Notes: generated by a model not told the origin, from the letters alone. Counted from the first letter of the stretch, positions 1-9,650 are shown. The stretch is DNA of 64,000 bases from Bradyrhizobium elkanii USDA 76 (GCF_023278185.1 NZ_CP066356.1:4084001-4148000); one strand, 5' to 3'. Made by a program: numbers and translations.

Positions 1-375
1 GGCGGCACGACGATCACGAGTCCAACCACACCAGGACCAGCCCCAACTCCCTCCATGTTTGGTGCGCCGCAAGCCGCTCCTCCGCCGCCGCCGCAGAGTA
101 ATTCACCGACAACGGTGCTCTGGCCCGGTCCGTCGCCGCGGACGGCAATTTCGGTCAGTAACGAGACCGGCTCGCCATCCGTGCTCGAGCGCATCGGCCC
201 CTGGTCATTGTTCCGAATGCTGGAGGCCGGCTCGCTGGTCGCCAAGGCGGAATCCGCCAGCGCAACTTTCATTGTTGCCGGACGTGAGCTCAACTATCAG
301 ATTTCGACCGGATCGTTGCGCAATCCACTCAACCTGTCAGTGCTCCGCGAGTTTCGTTGCCCGACCGGAATATGA
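1..375 (+). CDS. tssM: Type VI secretion TssM/IcmF, C-terminal fragment
   Basis: The reading frame is open from the window edge to TGA at 373-375, so only the last ~124 residues are present. The final ~70 residues (GPWSLF, then a beta-rich stretch ending in an NP...L..FRCP-like tail) resemble the extracytoplasmic C-terminal domain of TssM/IcmF, the inner-membrane T6SS protein that joins TssL and TssJ in the membrane complex. The preceding stretch is Pro/Thr-rich and looks like a linker. The stop overlaps the next start (ATGA at 372-375), and the genes that follow (tagF, pppA, ppkA) are classic T6SS neighbours, which strongly supports the call. The N-terminal ATPase-like part lies outside the window. 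The family call is inferred from a short, poorly conserved region plus context. Confidence 0.72.
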   Translation, partial: GGTTITSPTTPGPAPTPSMFGAPQAAPPPPPQSNSPTTVLWPGPSPRTAISVSNETGSPSVLERIGPWSLFRMLEAGSLVAKAESASATFIVAGRELNYQISTGSLRNPLNLSVLREFRCPTGI

Positions 376-1073
376 CCATGCGATGCGGCTTATTCGGCAA
401 GATCGGCGCGAAGCGTGATTTCATCGCGATCGCGACGCCGCGTAACTTCCTGGAAGTCTGGGAGCCGTGGGTGCAAGCTGCCATCTCCGCGAGCCGCCAT
501 CAACTCGGCGCCGGCTGGCAGGAAGCATTCCTGACTGCGCCGATTTGGCGATTCTGGCTTGGCGCCGCGATCTGCGGCACCACCGTCGCAGGAGCGATCA
601 TGCCCTCGCTTGACGGTGTGGGGCGATACTATCCGTTGACGCTGCATGCGGTGCCGGATGGTGACGCCGCGCTGCCGCCGCCGCACATCGACCCGCAGGA
701 CGAGTGGTATGGGCAAGTGGAGACGTTTCTGCTCTCGACCCTGGACCGGGCTGCGACGTTCGAGCAGATCTCCGATGCACTGGATCGTCTCGCGCTTCCG
801 CGTCTGCGGACGCCGGGGACTGATGGACCGCCGGTCGTGCCGCTGGGCGACGCGACGCTGGGAATGGTTTCGACGGTCGATGGGTTTGCCGAGTCGTTCG
901 GCACGCTCTGCGGCGCCAACCCTCAAGTCTATGCCGCGGCTAGCTTCTGGTGGACCGCCGGAGGCGAAGGGTTCTCGCCGATCGCACTTTGTTGCCGCGG
1001 ATTGCCGGATCCGTTTCGCTATTCCACGTTGCTGACCGGCGACGTTGGCCGCGAAGTATCCGGGACGGGATGA
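372..1073 (+). CDS. tagF: Type VI secretion-associated protein TagF/ImpM
   Basis: About 233 residues, one TagF/ImpM (DUF2094-type) domain. Recognisable features are the N-terminal GLFGK segment, a KRDFI stretch, the W-rich APIWRFWLG motif and a DGVGRYYPLT motif, all usual for the family. TagF is a cytoplasmic post-translational repressor of T6SS assembly, acting through the Fha branch in Pseudomonas and Agrobacterium. The start is taken as ATG 372, which overlaps the tssM stop; ATG 378 is an alternative that gives the family-typical MRCGLFGK amino end. No clear ribosome site precedes either, so translational coupling to tssM is likely. pppA follows after 6 bases. In Agrobacterium TagF and PppA are fused; here they are separate adjacent genes. 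Confidence 0.87.
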   Translation: MTMRCGLFGKIGAKRDFIAIATPRNFLEVWEPWVQAAISASRHQLGAGWQEAFLTAPIWRFWLGAAICGTTVAGAIMPSLDGVGRYYPLTLHAVPDGDAALPPPHIDPQDEWYGQVETFLLSTLDRAATFEQISDALDRLALPRLRTPGTDGPPVVPLGDATLGMVSTVDGFAESFGTLCGANPQVYAAASFWWTAGGEGFSPIALCCRGLPDPFRYSTLLTGDVGREVSGTG

Positions 1074-1079
1074 CGCGCG

Positions 1080-1856
1080 ATGGCACACGTCCCCTCCTTG
1101 TTCGATGTCGGTAGCGTCACTCACGCCGGACGGGTGCGGGCCCGGAATGAGGATTCATACCTGGTAAGAACCGACGTCGGCCTGTGGGCCGTCGCCGACG
1201 GTATGGGCGGCCACGAGGCGGGCGATCTTGCCAGCCGCATCGTGGTGGAGTCGCTTGATGCGATCGGCGCGCCGGACTCCGCGGCGGACCTGTTGGCGCA
1301 ATGCGAGGCGCGTCTGTTCAGCGCCAACCAGCAGATCCTGGCACTCAGCCATGAAAGGCAGGGTGCCATTGTCGGGACCACAACGGCAGTCCTGCTGGTA
1401 CGCGACGGCCATTATGCCTGCATCTGGGCGGGTGACAGCCGGGTGTACCTGATCAACCGCCACGGCATCACACAGGTGTCGCACGATCATAGCGAGTTGG
1501 AGGAACTGATCGCCGATGGCGCGCTATCGCGCGAAGAGGTCCAGGACTGGCCGAGCAATGCCATCACCCGGGCTGTTGGTGTCGTCGCCGATCCCGAGCT
1601 CGAGGTGGTGACCGGTCCGGCCGAGCCGGAAGACATCTTCGTGATTTGCAGCGACGGCTTGACCCGACACGTGCGGGACGACGAGATCGAGCAGCACGCG
1701 GCCACTCGCCTTGCCCAGACAGCCTGCGACGACATGCTCGCGCTCGCGCTTGATCGCGGCGGGCTCGACAACGTCACGATCGTGATCGTGCGGTTGCTCG
1801 CGCCACGATCCTCGGAGCCCACGAGGACGCCGCTCGATCCGGAGCCGCGACCATGA
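1080..1856 (+). CDS. pppA: PP2C-family protein phosphatase, T6SS-associated
   Basis: 258 residues, a single PP2C domain. The metal-binding motifs are present: RARNEDS near residue 22, ADGMGGH near 40, CSDGL near 196 and DNVT near 230. PppA-type phosphatases are cytosolic and reverse PpkA phosphorylation of the T6SS forkhead protein Fha, switching off secretion. It starts 6 bases after tagF and its TGA overlaps the ATG of the kinase gene (ATGA at 1853-1856), so phosphatase and kinase should be made together. The tail after residue ~240 is Pro/Arg-rich and probably disordered. The T6SS role rests on position; the PP2C identity is clear. Confidence 0.88.
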   Translation: MAHVPSLFDVGSVTHAGRVRARNEDSYLVRTDVGLWAVADGMGGHEAGDLASRIVVESLDAIGAPDSAADLLAQCEARLFSANQQILALSHERQGAIVGTTTAVLLVRDGHYACIWAGDSRVYLINRHGITQVSHDHSELEELIADGALSREEVQDWPSNAITRAVGVVADPELEVVTGPAEPEDIFVICSDGLTRHVRDDEIEQHAATRLAQTACDDMLALALDRGGLDNVTIVIVRLLAPRSSEPTRTPLDPEPRP

Positions 1857-3658
1857 GCGCGAACGATCCGTTTCGGTCATCCTACCGCGGTGTGCCGGCC
1901 GGCACCCGGCTCAACGGCATCTACGAGATCGAGGCGATGATCGGGGCAGGCGGCATGGGGGAGGTCTATCGATGCCGCGAGATCCAGACCGGATCGCCCG
2001 TTGCGGTCAAGATGCTGCTTCCCGACATGGTCGACAACGAGGCGGCGCTTGTGCTGTTCCGGCGGGAGGCAGCCGCACTTCACAATCTTCCGCACGAAGC
2101 AATCGTTCGCTACTTCCTGTTCACGGTCGAACCCGCACTGCAGCGCCCGTATCTGGCGATGGAGTTTGTCAACGGGCGCTCGCTGTCGAACATGCTCGAC
2201 GATGGGCCGCTGACCTTCGAGGCGCTGATCAAATTGATGCGGCGGGTCGCATCGGGCCTTCAGGCCGCTCACGAGCACGGCATTATCCATCGCGATGTCT
2301 CCCCCGACAACATTATCGTGCCGCTCGACGATGTAAGGCGGGCGAAGATCATCGACTTTGGGATCGCCCGGTCAACGCAGATGGGCGACAAGACCATCAT
2401 CGGTTCCGGCTTCGCCGGCAAGGACAATTACGCGTCGCCGGAACAGGTCGGCCTGTACGGCAACGATGTCACCGCGAAATCCGACGTCTACAGCTTTGGT
2501 CTCGTGCTGTTCCATGCCCTGACCGGACAGAAGCTCGATATGGGCGGGAGCCAGTTTCAACTGGTCGAGAAGCGTCGGCGCGTGCCCGATCTCGGCGCAG
2601 TCGACATGCGCATCAGGCCGCTTCTCGAGAGGATGCTGCAGCCGGACCCGGCCTTGCGCCCGACCATGGCGGAGGTCGCCAACTGGACGCCGACGGGTTC
2701 GGCACAGCCGTCCGCAGCACCGCTCTACGGCTTCGATCCATTGGCGAATTCTCAGGCTGGTGCATCTGCGCCGCAGGAGCGGGCGCCATCGACCACGCGG
2801 GACTCCCGCCGCATCTGGCTCGGCGCCTGCGTCGCGGGGTTGCTGCTTCTGCTGGGCGGCGGTGGGTACACCTTCTATAAATTTGTCTGGAGGACATCGG
2901 GCTTGGCGGCTTTGCCGCCACCTCCGAAACTCGCCGGGACATCCACGCCGCCGAGCGAGCCTGCTCCGCCACCGCCAGCACGTCAGGAGCCGGTGAAGCT
3001 GCCGTCTCAGCCGACGTTGACGCCGTCTCCGTCCCCCGACGGGCCGGGTCGAGCCGAGCGCATCCGCAAATATGTTGCCCAATATGCGGGCGGCGACTGC
3101 TTCTTCATCCTGCCTGTTGCCGTGAGCTCAAGTGCAGCCGTCATTGAAGGCTTCGGCGCTTCGACCGCCCCGTTCGATACCTTCGACAAGGCGTTTCGAA
3201 AGGAGCAGGGATTTGAGGCGTCGGTCGGCGTCAGGCAGGTGAATCAGGCACAATGTCCGGCCGTCAAATTCCTCAGTCAGGTCGGAAGCGATCAAGCGCG
3301 TGCGCCCCGCATCAACCTGTCGGCGACGGAGCTGAAGGCCGGCGAGACCCTCAATGGGACCGTCGAGAATTTTGCCAACCGGGTGGTGGAACTGCTCATG
3401 GTCTCGGATCGCGGCGAGGTGCGCAGCCTGTCCTATCTCCTGAAGCCGGGCGTCGACTCGCTTTCCTTTGCCCTGCCGATGGAGCGTACGACCGGTCCGC
3501 AACTCCTGTTGGCCGTCGCAGCCCCGCGGGTCCTGGATTCATTGCGCCAGCCGCGACCGATGGCTGCCGACACATTCTTCCTGCAGGCGACGAGCGAAGC
3601 TCAACGCGGCAACGTCACCATCACCGCGGCTGGACGGTATGTGATGCTCACCAATTGA
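1853..3658 (+). CDS. ppkA: Membrane-anchored Ser/Thr protein kinase, T6SS-associated
   Basis: 601 residues. The kinase domain spans about residues 22-290, with the Gly-rich loop GAGGMG (31-36), Lys53 in VAVK, HRDVSPDN near 146 and DFGIA near 165, so all catalytic elements are intact. A hydrophobic segment near 322-342 should cross the inner membrane once. It is followed by a Pro-rich linker (~350-400) and a ~200-residue extracytoplasmic domain with two cysteines, possibly a sensor. PpkA kinases phosphorylate Fha to start T6SS assembly. The protein is much shorter than Pseudomonas PpkA (about 1000 residues) and has no recognisable von Willebrand domain. It overlaps pppA by 4 bases and ends the T6SS run; the next gene is convergent. 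Confidence 0.87.
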   Translation: MSANDPFRSSYRGVPAGTRLNGIYEIEAMIGAGGMGEVYRCREIQTGSPVAVKMLLPDMVDNEAALVLFRREAAALHNLPHEAIVRYFLFTVEPALQRPYLAMEFVNGRSLSNMLDDGPLTFEALIKLMRRVASGLQAAHEHGIIHRDVSPDNIIVPLDDVRRAKIIDFGIARSTQMGDKTIIGSGFAGKDNYASPEQVGLYGNDVTAKSDVYSFGLVLFHALTGQKLDMGGSQFQLVEKRRRVPDLGAVDMRIRPLLERMLQPDPALRPTMAEVANWTPTGSAQPSAAPLYGFDPLANSQAGASAPQERAPSTTRDSRRIWLGACVAGLLLLLGGGGYTFYKFVWRTSGLAALPPPPKLAGTSTPPSEPAPPPPARQEPVKLPSQPTLTPSPSPDGPGRAERIRKYVAQYAGGDCFFILPVAVSSSAAVIEGFGASTAPFDTFDKAFRKEQGFEASVGVRQVNQAQCPAVKFLSQVGSDQARAPRINLSATELKAGETLNGTVENFANRVVELLMVSDRGEVRSLSYLLKPGVDSLSFALPMERTTGPQLLLAVAAPRVLDSLRQPRPMAADTFFLQATSEAQRGNVTITAAGRYVMLTN

Positions 3659-3666
3659 GCCGCCGT

Positions 3667-4695
3667 TCAGAATCTGCCGATCATCAGGATCTTCAGGTCG
3701 GCATCCGGCTTGAAGTCGCTCGCCGTGAACTGCCGCGCGTTGTCGGCAGATGACGGCTTGAGATGCCCCGGACAAAAACTGACCAGACGGTCGTCGCCGC
3801 CCGGATCGATCGTCAACGTGAAGGACCGGATTGGTCCCGCCCAGTTCGCGCCCGTCTTGAGCACGTAGGAAATGCGCCGCTCCTGCAGCTTTGCGGTATT
3901 GGCCTGGCTGTCACCTGTGCGCTTGTCCAATTCGGCAAGGAACGCGTCCGTAACGCAATAGTCTCTCCGGTACCGCTCGACTTCCGGACCTAGCGCTGCG
4001 CTGCGACGCAGGCCCGAGCGCAGGACCGTGTCAGGGCTGGAGCCGACGCTCGGGCGATATTGATGTTCGACGGTGACGGTACGCGCCGCTGGAAACACCT
4101 GCTCGCGAACGGCGGACGTCTTGGTTATCCAGCCGGGCGTATATTGCTGGCGACCGTTGTCGCTCATGCCGGCAGGCATCAGAAGGCCATCATCGATCAG
4201 CTTCGTGCGGGTTGTCGCCGGCAGGTCGGCGACCCGGATCTCCCGATCACCGAGCGGCAGCAAAGGCAGTTTGAACTGACGGAGGAGGGCGGTGACGTCC
4301 TTGTTGCCGACCATGGCGCGCTGGTCGATGGTCAGCGGCACCGCGTTGCCGTCGATCCTGGTTTCGAACGCGACGAAGTTGACTGGATCGCTCGATGGAA
4401 ACGCAATGTTCTCGGCTTCGGACAAATCGATGTCGGGCAGCGGAAAGGCAACGGTGAGCGCAACCGGCTTGCTCGTCTGGTTGACGAATTGGTAGCGAAC
4501 GCTGACCCGGTCCAGCCCGATTCGAAGCTCCTCGCTCGCCATGGCCACGTCCTTGGTGCGGACGAATTGCAGCCCGCCGATGGACAATTCTGCCGCCGAA
4601 TCGTTCGCCCGCGCAGGCCAGCCGGTTGCGGCCAACAGAACGATCATCAAGGCTCGCGACCTCAACGACAGCCCGCTTAACGCTCCATTTGCCAT
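3667..4695 (-). CDS. DUF4424-type exported protein
   Basis: 342 residues from ATG 4695, chosen because GGAGG lies 5 bases upstream; upstream in-frame ATGs lack this. A signal peptide (RSRALMIVLLAATGWPARA) ends near residue 30. The mature part resembles DUF4424: VSVRYQFVNQT, a VAFPLPD motif, and a later YCVTDAFL segment, with two cysteines that could form a disulfide (YC near 258, FCPG near 317). Function of the family is unknown; it is beta-rich and periplasmic. The gene lies 40 bases after a small gene on the same strand and faces ppkA, whose stop is only 8 bases away, so the two transcription units converge without an obvious terminator. Confidence 0.77.
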   Translation of the reverse strand: MANGALSGLSLRSRALMIVLLAATGWPARANDSAAELSIGGLQFVRTKDVAMASEELRIGLDRVSVRYQFVNQTSKPVALTVAFPLPDIDLSEAENIAFPSSDPVNFVAFETRIDGNAVPLTIDQRAMVGNKDVTALLRQFKLPLLPLGDREIRVADLPATTRTKLIDDGLLMPAGMSDNGRQQYTPGWITKTSAVREQVFPAARTVTVEHQYRPSVGSSPDTVLRSGLRRSAALGPEVERYRRDYCVTDAFLAELDKRTGDSQANTAKLQERRISYVLKTGANWAGPIRSFTLTIDPGGDDRLVSFCPGHLKPSSADNARQFTASDFKPDADLKILMIGRF

Positions 4696-4735
4696 GCCGG
4701 CCTCCATGCGGCGCCGCAGCGTGTGTCGGTGTGGG

Positions 4736-5017
4736 TCAATCGATCGCCTGGTAAAGGTCGCCCCATTCCGGCTTCCAGACGCCATCGGGGTCGCAAACCA
4801 CGATCGCGAGCTTCATGTCATTGGCGAGACGGATTGCGCCGCGAAAGGCATCCTGGGCCGGCAGATCGGCGCTGACCTGGTCGCTGCTCAGGCGTCCCCC
4901 GCTTGCGGCGGCCGGCAACACGATTGACCCGGAGGCGCCGGCATTGTCGCGTCTCAAAACCAGCGTAATCGCGTCGGGCTGGATTTCGCTGACTTGCTCA
5001 AATCTGTTTCGGGCCAT
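4736..5017 (-). CDS. Small hypothetical protein upstream of the DUF4424 gene
   Basis: 93 residues if started at ATG 5017 (MARNRFEQV). No signal peptide or membrane segment is evident. The C-terminal half (AFRGAIRLANDM, LAIVVCDPDGVW, WGDLYQAID) has the alternating pattern of a small alpha/beta protein and reads as real coding sequence. The frame is open further upstream but there it overlaps the divergent gene at 5189. It sits 40 bases before the DUF4424 gene and probably forms a two-gene operon with it. I do not recognise the family; the start is uncertain because no strong ribosome site is seen. Confidence 0.5.
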   Translation of the reverse strand: MARNRFEQVSEIQPDAITLVLRRDNAGASGSIVLPAAASGGRLSSDQVSADLPAQDAFRGAIRLANDMKLAIVVCDPDGVWKPEWGDLYQAID

Positions 5018-5188
5018 GATTTTGCACTGCAAGCTGAAGGAGTTCGGACTATCACCGTCCAGTGAAAGAGTTGAACGGGATCGGGGTTGCTCGCCACTAA
5101 TTGACGCTGCACTCGTGCAGTCTTGGATTAGGCAGTCTTGGATTAGTCGGACTGACGCCGCATTCGGTTCGGTTACATTGAGGCGGAT

Positions 5189-6913
5189 ATGCTTCGTCGA
5201 TCTAGCTGGATCTGGCTCTCTATCGTCGGCGCGGCCATAGCTGCCACCGGGGCTAGGGCCGACGATGCGGTCGTGCGAAGCTTTGCCGGCGGTTCGGCTG
5301 CATCCATGGTGGGGATCGTCGCGGCCAGCCAGGACGTCGAACTCGCGGGCCCGCAAGCGCTCAGCGCTGACGGGCAGGGAAACCTGTTTGTGCTCGATCA
5401 AATCAATGGCCGCATTCTGCAGTTCGACCCCAAACAACCGAACACGGCTCCTGACATCCTGAAGATGCCCGGCGATGTGCAGCCCACCGACCTCGTCGTC
5501 CATAACGACGACATCATGGTTTGGGACGGCGGCGTACGGATGCTGAAGGCGGCACCAGGCCAGTCCACCCGCGGGCTGGGCGGAGACGTGATCCAGCTGG
5601 AGGAAGTCTCATCCCGCGGAACCGACGACCAGGTCGCCATTTCGGCCTTCGCGCAGATGGGCTCCCAGGCGCTGAGCAGCCCGACCGACTTGCTGGATCA
5701 GGATACTCGCGCGGCCATCGTGAGGACCACGCGACAGCCCGACCGGCAATATATCGCCTCGCGCAGCAAGGGATCGGTGATCGCCGATATCATTCCCGAC
5801 AAGGGCAATGCCGGGGTTCGGGTCGAAATCCAGACCATGGTCTCCAACGAGACCATCGGTCAGCTCGGCCTGCGGGTCCGCAACCAGCTCGGCACCGTGG
5901 AGTTTCTCGAGATCGACAACAGCGACCGCTTCTACGTGCTGGCCGAGGACATTCCTCCGTCGGGCAAGAATGCCTCCACCTTCGTCGCACGCTATGCCGC
6001 GAACGGACGGCTTGAGGGGATCTACGAGCTGCCGCTGGAGAACACGCCCGTGACCCGGCGGTTCGTCACCGTCTCGGGCGACGGCGATGTCTATTTTCTG
6101 CGCACCAAGCCGGATGGTGTCGAGGTGGTCGGTGTCGGCTTCCGCCCCCTGGGGAAGGTGTCCGTCATTGACGTCAGGCCGTCGCGCACGGCGGCCGCGC
6201 CGGCGGCGGCGCGGCCGGATATCAAGTTCAATGCGACCGCCGCCGTGCGGCCGTCCAATCGTCAGCAGGCGATCGAGACCGCCTTCGCGTTTGAGGGCAT
6301 TCAGTGGAAGCTGACACCGGCCAACTACGGCAGCGATCCCGACAGCCAATGCTCCGGTTTCAGCCGTATTCGCCGGCCGTGGTATCTGCAGGGCAAGGTA
6401 AACCAGGAAGTGCGAGGCGTGCCCTATTGCTGGGGCTGCCACGGTTCGCTCGCGAATTTCCGGCAGCGGATCGACAGCGGGACGCTGGCGGGCAATGTCT
6501 GCACCCGCAACGAGCCACGGCCGGATGTGGCCGGTGTCGACTGTTCGGCATTCGTCAGCGCCGCGTGGGGGCTTTCCGTCCACTACACGACCGCCGCCAT
6601 CCCCGCGATCGCCGCGCCCGTGACCAACCCCTGGGACCTCAAGCCTGGTGATGCCCTGAACAAACCGGGTTCCCACGTGATGTTGTTCCTGCGGTTCACC
6701 CCGGATCGCAAGGCCGAGGTCATGGAATCCTCGACCGGTGGCTGCAACGGTCGGGTCTGCCGCAACGTCTATCCGCTCGCAAGCCTGCTCGCGCGCGGCT
6801 ACGTTCCGGTCCGCTTTCGCGCGTTCGCAGACGATCAGACGACCGTTTCCGCGAACGCCTATCAGGAGACCGAGGCGCCGACAGGCCGCAAGACGGCGAA
6901 TAAACGGCGCTGA
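5189..6913 (+). CDS. Exported propeller-like protein with C-terminal NlpC/P60-like cysteine peptidase domain
   Basis: 574 residues from ATG 5189, preceded by GAGGCGG. A signal peptide ends near residue 24 (ARA-DD). Residues ~30-340 contain repeated beta segments of NHL/propeller character (GNLFVLDQINGRILQFD is one blade). Residues ~360-550 form a second domain with Cys452 in GVDCSAF and His496 in GSHVMLF, the Cys-His arrangement of NlpC/P60 or CHAP peptidases that cut peptidoglycan peptides or amides. This domain has additional cysteines (CSGF, YCWGCHG, CTRN, GGCNGRVC) suggesting disulfides in the periplasm. It lies between the T6SS module and caspase genes. It could be a wall-remodelling enzyme or a secreted effector; the substrate is unknown. 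Confidence 0.75.
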   Translation: MLRRSSWIWLSIVGAAIAATGARADDAVVRSFAGGSAASMVGIVAASQDVELAGPQALSADGQGNLFVLDQINGRILQFDPKQPNTAPDILKMPGDVQPTDLVVHNDDIMVWDGGVRMLKAAPGQSTRGLGGDVIQLEEVSSRGTDDQVAISAFAQMGSQALSSPTDLLDQDTRAAIVRTTRQPDRQYIASRSKGSVIADIIPDKGNAGVRVEIQTMVSNETIGQLGLRVRNQLGTVEFLEIDNSDRFYVLAEDIPPSGKNASTFVARYAANGRLEGIYELPLENTPVTRRFVTVSGDGDVYFLRTKPDGVEVVGVGFRPLGKVSVIDVRPSRTAAAPAAARPDIKFNATAAVRPSNRQQAIETAFAFEGIQWKLTPANYGSDPDSQCSGFSRIRRPWYLQGKVNQEVRGVPYCWGCHGSLANFRQRIDSGTLAGNVCTRNEPRPDVAGVDCSAFVSAAWGLSVHYTTAAIPAIAAPVTNPWDLKPGDALNKPGSHVMLFLRFTPDRKAEVMESSTGGCNGRVCRNVYPLASLLARGYVPVRFRAFADDQTTVSANAYQETEAPTGRKTANKRR

Positions 6914-7069
6914 ACCTGAGGTCTTGCCAAGACTACAGATGAACAAGGCTACAGATGAACATGGATCACCGCCTGCGCGCTGGTTTCCGGAGGTCCGGAC
7001 GGCATTCCTGCCGCTCTGCCTTGCCGTGCGGTTCCAGGGCGGACCTGCTTGATATCGAGGTGGATCGCG

Positions 7070-8848
7070 ATGCGAACGTTCAAGGGCTTTGATCGAAGGA
7101 CCGGTTGGCTGTGTGCCGCCATCCTGCTCGCTGCGTTGATCGGCCTGCCACTCCAGCGCGCGCATGCGGCGGGTGAGCTGTCGATAAGCAATCCTGACGG
7201 TGCGGCTCTCCGGGCGCTCGTCATCGGGATCGACGACTACCAGCATGTGCGCAAGTTGAAGGGCGCGGTCGCCGACGCCAATGACATCGTGTCGAGCTTG
7301 AGGACCATGGGCGTCAGCGATGTGGTCGAGCTGACCAATGCACAGGCCGACAGGGCGAGCGTGCTGCGCGAGATCAGCTCACTGGTGGAGCGGACAAAGA
7401 ACAACGATCTCGTCTTCCTGTCGATCGCGGGCCACGGCACGCAGGAGCCGGAGCGGATCAAAGGCTCCGAACCGGACGGAATGGAGAACGTGTTCCTGCT
7501 GCCCGAATTCGCGACCACGCCAGCCGGGTCGGTCGAGCGTATTCTGGGAAGCGAATTCAACCATTTCATCCGGCAGTTCGAATTGCGCGGCGCAAGGGTG
7601 ATCTTCGTCGCGGATACCTGCCATGGCGGCGGAATGGTGCGCGATATCGATCCGCGTGCGGCTGAGATGAGCTTTCGACAGGTGCCGCGCTACACGCTGC
7701 TGGTCGATGAATTGAAGCCGGTGTCGAGCAGCGACGACCCGAAGTCCGAACTCGATCTCGACCACACCGCGTTCATCGCCGCGGTCGATCGGCACACCAA
7801 GGCTCCGGAAGTGCGGATTCCCGGGATCGATGGCCTGCGCGGCGCCCTGAGTTATGCCGTCGCGCGCGCCGTGGAGGGCAACGCGGACATCAATCATGAT
7901 GGCAAGGTGACTTTGAAGGAGCTTTTCAGCAATGTCCGGCAGGTGGTCTATCAGCTGTCCGACCAGCGCCAGAACATCGTGACGGTATCGTCGCCGGCAC
8001 AGACGCCGGAAACCGAGGTCGCCTTCGAATTGACGCGCGGCGTGGTGCTGATCCAGGGGACGGCCGCGAGAGCTGCCTCCGGCCAGGTTGCCAACGTCGT
8101 GTCCGCCGAGAAACAGATCCCTGCGCCACCGGCCGTTACGGCCAAGTCGCAAACTGCTCCAACCAGTGCCGCTGCGACCGCCCCGGCCGCGCCCAGTGCC
8201 GCACTGCCGCCGTTCCGCCTCACCACGCCGATCCGCCTGGCGGCGCTTGACGGCAAGATGAACTATTTCACCAGCGTCAAGCCACAGGACGCCAGCGTGC
8301 AGGCCGTTCAACCGACTGATAATCCCGACCTGATCTGGGATCCCGTATCCCATGACGTGATTGCCTGGGGCGACGTCGTGGCCTATGGCGTTGACGTTGG
8401 CGGCTTGACGACAGTTGTCAACCGAACCGCGGCAATCCGGGAGCTGAAGCGCATGGCGACGAAGTCGCCGCAGCTGATGCGTATCTGGCCGGATGATCGA
8501 CAGCAGCGCAGCGGACAGACCGTCGAGGTCGAATTGTCCGACGTCGGTTCACGGGCGGTGCTGCTGTTCAACGTGTCCGGCGATGGAACTATCCAAATGC
8601 TGTATCCGGTGGGGTCCGATGCCGCGCTGGCTCGATCGGCAAATCTGCGGCTGCCTCTCCGGGTGGGCGAGCCGTTCGGTGCCGAGCAGATCGTTGCGGT
8701 GACCTCGCAGCAGCGGATGGTCGATCTGGAGACGGTCCTGATGCAGCTCAACCGGCGTCGTGCCTCGGGGCAGGTGATCAAGAGTCTGGAGCGCTATCTG
8801 CCGGCTGACGCGCGGATCGCGTCAATCGGCTTTTTCAGCGTTCCCTGA
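7070..8848 (+). CDS. Exported caspase-like peptidase (C14) with C-terminal DUF4384-like domain
   Basis: 592 residues from ATG 7070 (a GAGG lies 10 bases upstream; a TTG at 7049 is less likely). A signal peptide ends near residue 34 (AHAAG). The caspase fold spans about 48-320: RALVIGIDDY opens the first strand, the catalytic His122 is in SIAGHGTQ and Cys184 in ADTCHGGG. A DINHDGKVTLKEL segment near residue 275 looks like an EF-hand-type Ca2+ loop, a common add-on in metacaspase-like proteins. An Ala/Pro-rich linker leads to a DUF4384-like C-terminal domain (VELSDVGSRAVLLFNVSGDG). It precedes a stand-alone DUF4384 gene by 20 bases, likely one operon. The export signal places it outside the cytoplasm. 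Natural substrates are unknown. Confidence 0.87.
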   Translation: MRTFKGFDRRTGWLCAAILLAALIGLPLQRAHAAGELSISNPDGAALRALVIGIDDYQHVRKLKGAVADANDIVSSLRTMGVSDVVELTNAQADRASVLREISSLVERTKNNDLVFLSIAGHGTQEPERIKGSEPDGMENVFLLPEFATTPAGSVERILGSEFNHFIRQFELRGARVIFVADTCHGGGMVRDIDPRAAEMSFRQVPRYTLLVDELKPVSSSDDPKSELDLDHTAFIAAVDRHTKAPEVRIPGIDGLRGALSYAVARAVEGNADINHDGKVTLKELFSNVRQVVYQLSDQRQNIVTVSSPAQTPETEVAFELTRGVVLIQGTAARAASGQVANVVSAEKQIPAPPAVTAKSQTAPTSAAATAPAAPSAALPPFRLTTPIRLAALDGKMNYFTSVKPQDASVQAVQPTDNPDLIWDPVSHDVIAWGDVVAYGVDVGGLTTVVNRTAAIRELKRMATKSPQLMRIWPDDRQQRSGQTVEVELSDVGSRAVLLFNVSGDGTIQMLYPVGSDAALARSANLRLPLRVGEPFGAEQIVAVTSQQRMVDLETVLMQLNRRRASGQVIKSLERYLPADARIASIGFFSVP

Positions 8849-8868
8849 CAAAGCTGTGACAGCCAGTC

Positions 8869-9513
8869 ATGTCGCCAGCGAAACTGTTTTCCCGGAAGCA
8901 ATCCTGGCTCGCGCTCGTACCGTTGCTGGCGGGAAGTGGGGTCGCGTGCGCGGCGCCGCCGCCATCGGCATTTCCATCTGCAGCGACGAACGTTTCCTTG
9001 CTCTGGCACGTACAGGCCCCGCGCGGCCCGGCAAATGCTGCCGGCGTGACGCTTGAGATCCTGCCGGGTCCAACTGTCAACATTGGCGGCAAGGTGTCAT
9101 TCGGCGTAACCGCCCGGAAGCCCGGCTATCTGATGCTGGTGGATGTGGATGCGGAAGGGCGGATGAGCCAGATCTTTCCGACTGCCGAGCTATTGGCGCA
9201 GTCGGTCGGACCCGACATGAATCTTGTGAAGCCTGGCGTCCAATTCATTGTTCCGACCCCGGCGGCTCAGCAGCGTGGATTTGAATATGTCGTCGCGCCG
9301 CCGGCCGGGTCCGCTGTGATCGTTGCGATCCTGAGCGAGCGACGTGTGCAATTGCTCGATTTGCCAGACATTCAGCGCAAGCTTCAGGGGCCGGCCGACA
9401 CGTTGAGCTACCTGTCGGATTGGACCAGTCAGCTGCGGATACCGGAGGGCGGCGGCGGAAGACTGTTGCCGAACAATTGGTCGTTCGACATCAAATCATA
9501 CTCCATCAAGTAG
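8869..9513 (+). CDS. Exported DUF4384 domain protein
   Basis: 214 residues with an N-terminal signal peptide (SWLALVPLLAGSGVACA). Residues ~70-180 match DUF4384 in pattern: KVSFGVTARKPGYLMLVDVDAEGRMSQIFP followed by a FIVP segment. This domain often accompanies caspase-like or Ser/Thr kinase proteins and its C-terminal neighbour here is the same domain fused to a caspase, so the pair may act together in the envelope. The gene begins 20 bases after the caspase gene and its 3' end converges on another caspase gene. A Cys at the signal cleavage region (GVACA) hints at a lipoprotein but is not a clear lipobox. Function unknown. Confidence 0.77.
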   Translation: MSPAKLFSRKQSWLALVPLLAGSGVACAAPPPSAFPSAATNVSLLWHVQAPRGPANAAGVTLEILPGPTVNIGGKVSFGVTARKPGYLMLVDVDAEGRMSQIFPTAELLAQSVGPDMNLVKPGVQFIVPTPAAQQRGFEYVVAPPAGSAVIVAILSERRVQLLDLPDIQRKLQGPADTLSYLSDWTSQLRIPEGGGGRLLPNNWSFDIKSYSIK

Positions 9514-9650
9514 GTAAGCGAGAATATTCCTGCGGCCGGGCTGCTGTCCGGCGTCTTGCGTGCAGGGCCCTGCGCCCTTGCCCCCGGCATTGCCGATTGC
9601 GGGAGGAGACGGCGGCCCGTACATGATCTCGAGCCGCCGTGCATGCCGTC